A stretch of DNA of 64,000 nt, from contig CM053028.1 of assembly GCA_028564925.1 (NCBI GenBank), positions 627,449,380 through 627,513,379 on the forward strand. The letters run 5' to 3'. The first letter of the stretch is position 1. Every line of letters begins with the position of its first letter. This document shows positions 30,460-39,800 of this stretch, piece after piece. The notes under the pieces were generated by a model. The model worked only from the letters and a program-made list of their open reading frames with translations, was not told the DNA's origin and did no database searches. Source of the DNA: Lithobates sylvaticus (lineage: Eukaryota; Chordata; Amphibia; Anura; Ranidae). The position numbers and the translations under genes were made by a program.

Positions 30460-33400
30460 ATGGCTGGAAGACCGCCAAGGGGAGGCAGAGCGTGCAGAGC
30501 CAAGAACACAGGGCAGGCAGGCTCTGTTTCTAGTGGACGTGGCCGTGGACGTGGACGTGGTCGTGCATCGTCATCAGCACGTGGCCATGGGACACGCGCG
30601 TCTTTGTTTTCGGCAGCTGGACATGTGGAGCCGCATCATGCTGAAGGCTTGGTAGAATGGATGACCAAGCCCTCCTCATCCTCCTCATCCTCTCTCACCC
30701 AGGCTCAGGGTACTGACAGAGCATCATCAGCCACCCCTTCCCTAGACCCACCATGTCCTCCTGAGGAGTCCCCCGAACTCTTTGAGCACAGTGTTGGGTA
30801 CATGCTCCAGGAGGATGCCCAACGATTCGAAGGCTCGGATGACGATACCCAGCTTGAGGAATCTGGCAGTACAGTTCCACCAGCTGCAGCTTACTGCCAG
30901 GTTTGCTCTAGTGGTGAAGAGGGAGGGGATGATGAGGTCACTGACTCCACGTGGGTGCCTCAAGGGAGAGAGGATGAGGAGGAGGACGAGGAGGAGGAGG
31001 ATGCGGCGTCACATGTCCAACGAGGCAGGATGCCCCCTGGAGGCCAGGTAGAGGCCAGCACAGCAACTGTACAACACCGCAGAGCTCCGCCTGTGCAGGG
31101 CGCTGCCTCTGCACGTTATCAGAAAAGTTCTTTGGTGTGGGCCTTTTTTGAGACGAGTGCAGCAGATCGCACCACTGCTATTTGCAATATTTGTCTCAAG
31201 CGTATCTCGCGTGGCCAAAACATCAGCCGCTTGGGCACCACAAGCATGACCAGACATATGGCGACCTGCCATGCAGCTCGTTGGCAGGCACACATAAAAG
31301 ACCCACACCAAAGAACTAAGCGGACCTCTCCTTGCTCCTCCTCAGCTGGGATCTCCATCCCCACTACACCTTCAGTCCTCTCTGAAAGCTGCTCTGAGAG
31401 GACTGAAGGTGTAGAATTCGGTGTGTCACAACCAAGTACTTGCAGTACACCGACGTCCGAATGCAGCAGGCAAATTTCCCTGCCCCAGCTGCTGGACCGT
31501 AGAAAGAAGTACACTCCCAGCCATCCACATGCCCAGCGGTTGAATGCTAGCCTTGCTAAATTGCTAGCACTTCAACTGCTGCCTTTTCAGTTGGTAGACT
31601 CGGCCCCCTTCCGTGAGTTTGTTCAATGTGCGGTTCCTCAGTGGCAGGTTCCCAAACGCCACTTTTTCTCGCGGAAGGCGATTCCGTCTCTCTACCGGCA
31701 TGTGGAGGGCAATGTCCATGCCTCGCTGGACAGGGCGGTCAGCGGTAAGGTGCATATTACCGCTGACTCATGGTCCAGCAGGCATGGACAGGGACGGTAC
31801 CTTTCTTTCACGGCCCATTGGGTCACTCTATTGGCAGCTGGGAGGGATGCAGGACAAGGTGCAGTAGTGTTGGAGGTTGTTCCGCCACCACGCCTCCAAA
31901 ACGCGACTACTGCTACTGGTTGTGACACACCTCTCTCCTCCACCCCCTCCTCTTCTTCTTCCTCCAGTGCTCTGTCCTTGGAACCAGCGGTGCTCCGTAG
32001 GCGTACAAGGGGCTACGCAAGTACGCAGGCAAAAAGATGCCATGCCGTGCTTGCGCTGGTGTGTTTGGGGGACAGGAGCCACACTGGGCCAGAGGTTCTG
32101 GCAGCTCTGCAGGGGCAGGCCGAGAGGTGGTTGACGCCACGTCAGCTTAAGCCAGGAATGGTCGTTTCTGACAATGGCACCAACCTCCTCTCCGCCCTGC
32201 GACAGGGGCAGCTCACCCATGTGCCCTGCATGGCTCACGTCCTCAACCTGGTGGTGCAGCGGTTCTTGGGCAGGTTCCCAGGCTTACAGGATGTCCTGAG
32301 GCAGGCCAGGAAAGTCTGTGTGCATTTCCGCCGATCTTATAATGCCAGTGCTCGGCTGACTGAGCTGCAAAAGGAGCTGAACCTGCCCAAGAACCGCCTA
32401 ATATCTGACATGCCCACCAGGTGGAACTCAACGTTGGCCATGCTGCAGCGACTGCACACGCAGCAGAGGGCCATCAATGAGTACCTTTGCGACTACGGCA
32501 CCAGGACAGGGTCAGGGGAGCTTGGTTTTTTTTCCCCACATCAGTGGAGCATGATCAGGGATGCATGCACTGTCCTCTCACCATTTGAGGAGGCCACGAG
32601 GATGGTGAGCAGTGACAGTGCATGCATCAGTGACACTGTCCCTCTTGTCCACCTGTTGGAGCATACGCTGCGTGGGATCATGGACAGGGCACTTGAGGCA
32701 GAACAGAGGCAGGAAGAGGAGGACTTCCTTGCCTCTCAAGGCCCCCTTTATCCGGACAGTGTTCCTTCTGTCCCACCCATCACACAGGAAGAGGATGAGG
32801 AGGAGGAGGAGGAGGAGGAGGAGGAGGATTGTGTGAGCATGGAGGTGGAGCCTGGCACTCAGCATCAGCAGCAGCAGTCTTTTAGGGATGATGTACAGTC
32901 CCAACAAGCCAGTGGACTTGTACGTGGCTGGGAGGAGGTGGCTGGCGATCATGTCATCCTCAGTGACCCAGAAGACTCCGGACCGAATGCCTCAGCTAAC
33001 CTACGCTGCATGGCCTCCCTGATCCTGCAAAGCCTGCGGAAGGATCCTCGTGTTCTTCGGATCAAGGAGAGGGACCATTACTGGCTGGCCACTCTCCTTG
33101 ATCCGCGGTACAAGGGTAAGGTTGCGGACCTTATCTTGCCGTCGCAGAGGGAGCAGAGGATGAGACATCTCAGGGAGGCCTTGCAGAAAGGTCTGTGCAA
33201 CGCGTTCCCAGAAACTGGGAGGCTACAAACTCCTGGTCCTGGGCGACGAGTTGCTGAGGCTTCGGTCAGTGGCAGAAGGAGCGGTGGGGAAGGTGGACGT
33301 CTGACCGATGCGTTCAGACAATTTTTTAGTCCGCAGCCCCAAGGTATGATCGGTTCCAGCAACCATCGCCAGCGTCTGATATACATGGTGCAGGAATACC

Positions 33401-33615
33401 TTGGGGCAAGGTCAGACTTGGACACCTTTCCCACCGAAAATCCTCTGGCTTACTGGGTCCTGAGGATGGATCACTGGCCAGAGCTTGCACAGTATGCAAT
33501 TGAGCTACTGGCCTGTCCTGCCTCCAGCGTTCTTTCCGAACGCACATTCAGTGCTGCTGGAGGATTTGTGACTGATCATAGGTGCGCCTGTCCACCGCCT
33601 CGGTTGATCGACTGA
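30460..33615 (+). CDS. hAT transposase, ZBED type, frameshifted near its C-terminus
   Basis: The frame has 1051 codons starting ATGGCTGGAAGACC. Residues 1-220 are Arg/Gly- then Ser- and acid-rich. A BED zinc finger follows (C242, C245, H266, H271). The RNase H-like core has candidate catalytic residues D436 (ITADSWSS), D571 (VVSDNGTNLL) and E1027 (LSERTFSAAG), with the CxxH pair C590/H593 (PCMAHVL) and TRWNST near 655. A Glu tract (about 779-790) lies in the insertion domain. The hAT dimerisation block (LACPASSVLSERTFSAAG) ends the frame. After VTDHR a single-base loss shifts the frame. The expected tail RLSTASVDRLTFIKMNQSW reads in the next frame to a stop at 33684-33686, so only about 25 C-terminal residues are altered. 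In the family, the enzyme excises the element through hairpin intermediates on flanking DNA. Confidence 0.93.
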   Translation: MAGRPPRGGRACRAKNTGQAGSVSSGRGRGRGRGRASSSARGHGTRASLFSAAGHVEPHHAEGLVEWMTKPSSSSSSSLTQAQGTDRASSATPSLDPPCPPEESPELFEHSVGYMLQEDAQRFEGSDDDTQLEESGSTVPPAAAYCQVCSSGEEGGDDEVTDSTWVPQGREDEEEDEEEEDAASHVQRGRMPPGGQVEASTATVQHRRAPPVQGAASARYQKSSLVWAFFETSAADRTTAICNICLKRISRGQNISRLGTTSMTRHMATCHAARWQAHIKDPHQRTKRTSPCSSSAGISIPTTPSVLSESCSERTEGVEFGVSQPSTCSTPTSECSRQISLPQLLDRRKKYTPSHPHAQRLNASLAKLLALQLLPFQLVDSAPFREFVQCAVPQWQVPKRHFFSRKAIPSLYRHVEGNVHASLDRAVSGKVHITADSWSSRHGQGRYLSFTAHWVTLLAAGRDAGQGAVVLEVVPPPRLQNATTATGCDTPLSSTPSSSSSSSALSLEPAVLRRRTRGYASTQAKRCHAVLALVCLGDRSHTGPEVLAALQGQAERWLTPRQLKPGMVVSDNGTNLLSALRQGQLTHVPCMAHVLNLVVQRFLGRFPGLQDVLRQARKVCVHFRRSYNASARLTELQKELNLPKNRLISDMPTRWNSTLAMLQRLHTQQRAINEYLCDYGTRTGSGELGFFSPHQWSMIRDACTVLSPFEEATRMVSSDSACISDTVPLVHLLEHTLRGIMDRALEAEQRQEEEDFLASQGPLYPDSVPSVPPITQEEDEEEEEEEEEEDCVSMEVEPGTQHQQQQSFRDDVQSQQASGLVRGWEEVAGDHVILSDPEDSGPNASANLRCMASLILQSLRKDPRVLRIKERDHYWLATLLDPRYKGKVADLILPSQREQRMRHLREALQKGLCNAFPETGRLQTPGPGRRVAEASVSGRRSGGEGGRLTDAFRQFFSPQPQGMIGSSNHRQRLIYMVQEYLGARSDLDTFPTENPLAYWVLRMDHWPELAQYAIELLACPASSVLSERTFSAAGGFVTDHRCACPPPRLID

Positions 33616-33794
33616 CCTTCATCAAAATGAATCAGTCTTGGATCACCACCAGCTACCAGGCACCTGAGGCGGATATAACCGAATAATTTTTAATGTCACA
33701 TCCCTTCAAGACTGCCTATGCTGATGCTGAGTGACTGTCCTCTTATGTTCACTGACTATCCTCTTCCTCCTCCTCAATGATCCATGCCACCACA

Positions 33795-34420
33795 CCAGTG
33801 CCTAAGGCACAATTTTTCAGCCCCTGTTTAACAGGGGCGTGTACTTACAATTTTTAAAAAAAATGCTTCGCAACACGTGTGACTGCTGTGCTCCAAGTAC
33901 AGTCTCTGTGAGGGCCGTGTTGCAGTGTTGTGGCACCAGCACCAGTGCCTAAGGCACAATTTTTCAGCCCCTGTTTAACAGGGGCGTGTACTTACAATTT
34001 TTTTAAAAAATGCTTCGCAACACGTGTGACTGCTGTGCTCCAAGTACAGTCTCTGTGAGGGCCGTGTTGCAGTGTTGTGGCACCAGTGCCTAAGGCACAA
34101 TTTTTCAGCCCCTGTTTAACAGGGGCGTGTACTTACAATTTTTTAAAAAAATGCTTCGCAACACGTGTGACTGCTGTGCTCCAAGTACAGTCTCTGTGAG
34201 GGCCGTGTTGCAGTGTTGTGGCACCAGTGCCTAAGGCACAATTTTTCAGCCCCTGTTTAACAGGGGCGTGTACTTACAATTTTTTAAAAAAATGCTTCGC
34301 AACACGTGTGACTGCTGTGCTCCAAGTACAGTATCTGTGAGGGCCGGGTTGCAGTGTTGTGGCACCAGCACCAGTGCCTAAGGCACAATTTTTCAGCCCC
34401 TGTTTAACAGGGGCGGGTAA
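33795..34420 (+). repeat. hAT 3' repeat 1: about four units of 141-148 bp
   Basis: The CAGTGCCTAAGGCAC landmark recurs at about 33795, 33943, 34084, 34225 and 34372. Each unit contains a small inverted repeat (AGCCCCTGTTTAACAGGGGC, stem GCCCCTGTT/AACAGGGGC) and AACACGTGTGACTGCTGTG. The 33687-33794 stretch before it shows nothing recognisable. Confidence 0.9.
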
Positions 34421-34800
34421 TTACAAATCTTGATCTAATAGTTCACAGCAGGGCCCATTCCTGCGCCCACCAAGAGTAACTATGAGGGCCTGCAGTCTTG
34501 TGGCAACACCGTCCACCACCACCGCCAAAGGCCCAATTTTTCTGCCCTGTTCATCAGGTGCTTGCAATTACAAATCTTGATCTAATAACTCACAGCAGGG
34601 CCCATTCCTGCGCCCACCAAGAGTAACTATGAGGGCCTACAGTCTTGTGGCAACACCGTCCACCACCACCGCCAAAGGCCCAATTTTTCTGCCCTGTTCA
34701 ACAGGTGCATGCAATTACAAATCTTGATCTATTAACTCACAGCAGGGCCCATTCCTGTGCCCACCAGTCTTGTGGCTACACCAACATCTAATAGGGCAAA
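34421..34800 (+). repeat. hAT 3' repeat 2: about 2.5 units of 147 bp
   Basis: ACAAATCTTGATCTAAT starts recur near 34424, 34571 and 34718, each followed by CACAGCAGGGCCCATTCC and, in the full units, GTCCACCACCACCGCC. The shared CAATTTTTC(T/A)GCC..CTGTT core suggests repeat 2 derives from repeat 1 or from a common ancestor. Confidence 0.85.
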
Positions 34801-35625
34801 TTTCTGCAGAGTATATACGCCAGGCCCCTACTTTCAAACATCCAACTTACAAACGACTCCTACTTGAAAATGGAAAGAGAAAACAGGAAGTGAGAGGAAA
34901 TCTACCCCTAGGAAGGGAAATTCTATCCTGTTAGATTTAATTTGGGAAAAAGGTATCTCCTCTCTACTGATACTTTATCACCAATCCTTGTTTCAATTAA
35001 AACCCCACTTTTTCCAAAAACATTTGTCATTGGGACGGAAAGTGAGGTGACATGTTCTGAACAGATGTGCAAAGACAGCAAATGTTACAGGGGTGATAAC
35101 CCCTCCCTATGTTCTCCAAAAAGCTTAAAAATAGATTTTTTTGGGATGGAGCTACACTTCATAATGTACCTGTTCAGATTCTACTTAAGATCAAACCTAA
35201 AGCCGCAAGTGGTTTTAAATGGCTTCTTTTTTTCCTTTACAAATGTCATTTTGTGCAAGGACAGTTCTAAACACGGGAAACACATGCCACTTCACAGGCA
35301 TACTTTGGACACCCCCCAGGTACCATATTTAAAGGAAAATGTCACTTTTTTTTTTTCACTTTATGCATCATTAAAATGACTGCTCCCGAAAAAACGTTAG
35401 TTTTTAAAAGTTCTTTTTGCATTGATATATGTCCCCTGGGGCAGGACCCGGGTCCCCAAACCTGTTTTATGACATTAACATGCATATTGGCCGTTGTAAT
35501 TAGCACTTTTGATTTCGAACGTTCGCGTCCATTATAACGTATAGGGTTCGAAAATTCGCGCGAACTTTCGGTCCGTTCAAAGGTTCTGGTTCGAACCGAA
35601 CCCGGGGGTGTTCGGCTCATCCCTA
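34801..35625 (+). mobile_element. hAT 3' subterminal region and right end
   Basis: No gene is supported. The sequence is AT-rich, then becomes rich in TTCGAAC-type palindromes over the last 120 bp (GGTTCGAACC at 35588-35597, several GAACGTTCGCG-like blocks), and ends CGGCTCATCCCTA, the inverted counterpart of the left end. An open frame at 34942-35379 has no recognisable domain and is treated as chance. Confidence 0.7.
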
Positions 35626-36474
35626 ATCTCAGCTTTTTTTGAAACAAATGAAGACTCTAAGCACTCAAAACAACCACTCTGAATGAGCTCCCTCCTGCCA
35701 TCTTTCCATCTAGAAAGATGACCAAGTCATCAAATGGTGGCAGCACCTGCATAGAGCAGCACTGCCAACAGGATTCCTAATGAGACAAGAACCCTAAAAT
35801 TCATCATCGTGGAAGGTGAGTTTGGACACTTTCGAGCACATTTCTCCCTTTGAATCCTACAGAAATGATCCCTGAAAGTATAGTCCTACCTTGACAAGGC
35901 AAAGATTTCAGCAACATCTTAATCACTATTCCTTCAACAAATGGTGAACATGTTTGTCAACCTCCAATGTAAACTACTTGTAGAAATCAAGTAGTAATAA
36001 TTAAGATGCCTGTTTGCCAACATCCTATTCTAAAGAAAAATCATTTTGCAATTCTTTTCTCTCAAATCGTAACATTTCTTGATGCCTTATATTGGCTATC
36101 TAGATTCATTTGGATGTCCTTTTGGTAACCCGAGCAACGTTTTAAAAGCACCTCACAGTCTTGTTCAGCGCAGTAACAGGCGAGACTACAATGCAGATGG
36201 AGTAATTTTGTTTTCACCTCTTTAAAAACAGAATGGTCTGGCATGTTTCCTTTGCTTCCGAAAGAATGGTTTGTCAGTGAGAACAGTCTTTTCTTTGTCT
36301 TTCTAACATATTAAGCCCCAGAATCTTTCCTTGGATTCCATGAGCGTTGTTTCCATTTTGCATTTCCTCCAAGCACAGAAATCAAAAGAAAAACATTGGC
36401 AGTGACTGCCCATCGCACTGCTAATAATCTTCCCTAATAGAAATATCATGTCATTTTTTTTCTTTTCCATCTAG

Positions 36475-36717
36475 CATTTAGTAAAAAGAGGCATAGTTTA
36501 CAAATGAGACCAAAACACAAAATTGGAAACTCAGCTTTTTTTGAAACAAAAGAAGACTCTAAGCACTCAAAACAACCACTCTGAATGAGCTCCCTCCTGC
36601 CATCTTCCCATCTAGAAAGATGACCAAGTCATCAAATGGTGGCAGCACCTGCATAGAGCAGCACTGCCAACAGGATTCCTAATGAGACAAGAACCCTAAA
36701 ATTCATCATCGTGGAAG
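36475..36717 (+). other. Exon-like segment within a satellite monomer (representative copy)
   Basis: Upstream lies a branchpoint-like CCCTAAT (36432-36438), then a T/C tract and CCATCTAG ending at 36474. Downstream the segment ends GTGGAAG followed directly by GTGAGT (36718-36723), a consensus 5' splice site. A second acceptor-like tract, CCATCTTCCCATCTAG, ends at 36615 and would give a 102-nt exon with the same donor. All three plus-strand frames contain stops, so any spliced product would be non-coding or only terminally coding. The same signals recur in nearly every monomer. That splicing occurs is inference. Confidence 0.35.
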
Positions 36718-36875
36718 GTGAGTTTGGACACTTTCGAGCACATTTCTCCCTTTGAATCCTACAGAAATGATCCCTGAAAGTATAGTCCTACCTTGACAAG
36801 GCAAAGATTTCAGCAACATCTTAATCACTATTCCTTCAACAAATGGTGAACATGTTTGTCAACCTCCAATGTAAA

Positions 36876-36896
36876 CTACTTGTAGAAATCAAGTAG
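36876..36896. repeat. Conserved small hairpin in the satellite monomer (representative copy)
   Basis: CTACTTG (36876-36882) and CAAGTAG (36890-36896) form a 7-bp stem with a 7-nt loop, present in essentially all monomers. A second short palindrome, GGCAGTGACTGCC (36398-36410), is equally conserved. No function is known to me. Confidence 0.7.
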
Positions 36897-39800
36897 TAAT
36901 AATTAAGATGCCTGTTTGCCAACATCCTATTCTAAAGAAAAATCATTTTGCAATTCTTTTCTCTCAAATCGTAACATTTCTTGATGCCTTATATTGGCTA
37001 TCTAGATTCATTTGGATGTCCTTTTGGTAACCCGAGCAACGTTTTAAAAGCACCTCACAGTCTTGTTCAGCGCAGTAACAGGCGAGACTACAATGCAGAT
37101 GGAGTAATTTTGTTTTCACCTCTTTAAAAACAGAATGGTCTGGCATGTTTCCTTTGCTTCCGAAAGAATGGTTTGTCAGTGAGAACAGTCTTTTCTTTGT
37201 CTTTCTAACATATTAAGCCCCAGAATCTTTCCTTGGGTTCCATGAGCGTTGTTTCCATTTTGCATTTCCTCCAAGCACAGAAATCAAAAGAAAAACATTG
37301 GCAGTGACTGCCCATCGCACTGCTATTAATCTTCCCTAATGGAAATACCATGTCATTTTTTTTCTTTTCCATCTAGCATTTCGTAAAAAGAGGCATAATT
37401 TACAAATGAGACCAAAACACAAAATTGGAAACTCAGCTTTTTTTGAAACAAAAGAAGACTCTAAGCACTCAAAACAACCACTCTGAATGAGCTCCCTCCT
37501 GCCATCTTCCCATCTAGAAAGATGACCAAGTCATCAAATGGTGGCAGCACCTGCATAGAGCAGCACTGCCAACAGGATTCCTAATGAGACAAGAACCCTA
37601 AAATTCATCATCGTGGAAGGTGAGTTTGGACACTTTCGAGCACATTTCTCCCTTTGAATCCTACAGAAATGATCCCTGAAAGTATAGTCCTACCTTGACA
37701 AGGCAAAGATTTCAGCAACATCTTAATCACTATTCCTTCAACAAATGGTGAACATGTTTGTCAACCTCCAATGTAAACTACTTGTAGAAATCAAGTAGTA
37801 ATAATTAAGATGCCTGTTTGCCAACATCCTATTCTAAAGAAAAATCATTTTGCAATTCTTTTCTCTCAAATCGTAACATTTCTTGATGCCTTATATTGGC
37901 TATCTAGATTCATTTGGATGTCCTTTTGGTAACCCGAGCAACGTTTTAAAAGCACCTCACAGTCTTGTTCAGCGCAGTAACAGGCGAGACTACAATGCAG
38001 ATGGAGTAATTTTGTTTTCACCTCTTTAAAAACAGAATGGTCTGGCATGTTTCCTTTGCTTCCGAAAGAATGGTTTGTCAGTGAGAACAGTCTTTTCTTT
38101 GTCTTTCTAACATATTAAGCCCCAGAATCTTTCCTTGGGTTCCATGAGCGTTGTTTCCATTTTGCATTTCCTCCAAGCACAGAAATCAAAAGAAAAACAT
38201 TGGCAGTGACTGCCCATCGCACTGCTATTAATCTTCCCTAATGGAAATACCATGTCATTTTTTTTCTTCTCCATCTAGCATTTAGTAAAAAGAGGCATAG
38301 TTTACAAATGAGACCAAAACACAAAATTGGAAACTCAGCTTTTTTTGAAACAAAAGAAGACTCTAAGCACTCAAAACAACCACTCTGAATGAGCTCCCTC
38401 CTGCCATCTTCCCATCTAGAAAGATGACCAAGTCATCAAATGGTGGCAGCACCTGCATAGAGCAGCACTGCCAACAGGATTCCTAATGAGACAAGAACCC
38501 TAAAATTCATCATCGTGGAAGGTGAGTTTGGACACTTTCGAGCACATTTCTCCCTTTGAATCCTACAGAAATGATCCCTGAAAGTATAGTCCTACCTTGA
38601 CAAGGCAAAGATTTCAGCAACATCTTAATCACTATTCCTTCAACAAATGGTGAACATGTTTGTCAACCTCCAATGTAAACTACTTGTAGAAATCAAGTAG
38701 TAATAATTAAGATGCCTGTTTGCCAACATCCTATTCTAAAGAAAAATCATTTTGCAATTCTTTTCTCTCAAATCGTAACATTTCTTGATGCCTTATATTG
38801 GCTATCTAGATTCATTTGGATGTCCTTTTGGTAACCCGAGCAACGTTTTAAAAGCACCTCACAGTCTTGTTCAGCGCAGTAACAGGCGAGACTACAATGC
38901 AGATGGAGTAATTTTGTTTTCACCTCTTTAAAAACAGAATGGTCTGGCATGTTTCCTTTGCTTCCGAAAGAATGGTTTGTCAGTGAGAACAGTCTTTTCT
39001 TTGTCTTTCTAACATATTAAGCCCCAGAATCTTTCCTTGGGTTCCATGAGCGTTGTTTCCATTTTGCATTTCCTCCAAGCACAGAAATCAAAAGAAAAAC
39101 ATTGGCAGTGACTGCCCATCGCACTGCTATTAATCTTCCCTAATGGAAATACCATGTCATTTTTTTTCTTTTCCATCTAGCATTTAGTAAAAAGAGGCAT
39201 AGTTTACAAATGAGACCAAAACACAAAATTGGAAACTCAGCTTTTTTTGAAACAAAAGAAGACTCTAAGCACTCAAAACAACCACTCTGAATGAGCTCCC
39301 TCCTGCCATCTTCCCATCTAGAAAGATGACCAAGTCATCAAATGGTGGCAGCACCTGCATAGAGCAGCACTGCCAACAGGATTCCTAATGAGACAAGAAC
39401 CCTAAAATTCATCATCGTGGAAGGTGAGTTTGGACACTTTCGAGCACATTTCTCCCTTTGAATCCTACAGAAATGATCCCTGAAAGTATAGTCCTACCTT
39501 GACAAGGCAAAGATTTCAGCAACATCTTAATCACTATTCCTTCAACAAATGGTGAACATGTTTGTCAACCTCCAATGTAAACTACTTGTAGAAATCAAGT
39601 AGTAATAATTAAGATGCCTGTTTGCCAACATCCTATTCTAAAGAAAAATCATTTTGCAATTCTTTTCTCTCAAATCGTAACATTTCTTGATGCCTTATAT
39701 TGGCTATCTAGATTCATTTGGATGTCCTTTTGGTAACCCGAGCAACGTTTTAAAAGCACCTCACAGTCTTGTTCAGCGCAGTAACAGGCGAGACTACAAT

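Larger units (their letters stand above)
26102..35625 (+). mobile_element. hAT transposon of 9.5 kb, nearly intact
   Basis: The ends are short imperfect inverted repeats: TAAGGATGGGCC at the left against TAGGGATGAGCC (reverse complement of the right end), 10 of 12 matching. Inside, in order, are a hairpin-rich promoter-like end with CCAAT boxes and a TATA box, a 3.9-kb minisatellite leader, a transposase gene, two families of tandem repeats of about 145 bp, and an AT-rich 3' end. It sits in the 902-bp satellite, but no 8-bp target-site duplication is visible. Net length accounting (10369 bp between landmarks at 25693 and 36062) shows about 58 bp of monomer lost at the junction. The left flank stops at TTCTCCAT and the right flank starts at ATCTCAGC. 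Confidence 0.9.

Noticed and set aside
34942-35379. 145-codon frame near the hAT right end
   Set aside because: It has no recognisable domain, lies in AT-rich 3' sequence after two tandem-repeat blocks, and has no counterpart in the family plan.
35626-36527. Hammerhead ribozyme in the monomer, as in some amphibian satellites
   Set aside because: No CTGATGA..GAAA core in the right arrangement is visible; CTGAATGAG has an extra base and lacks a matching GAAA arm.
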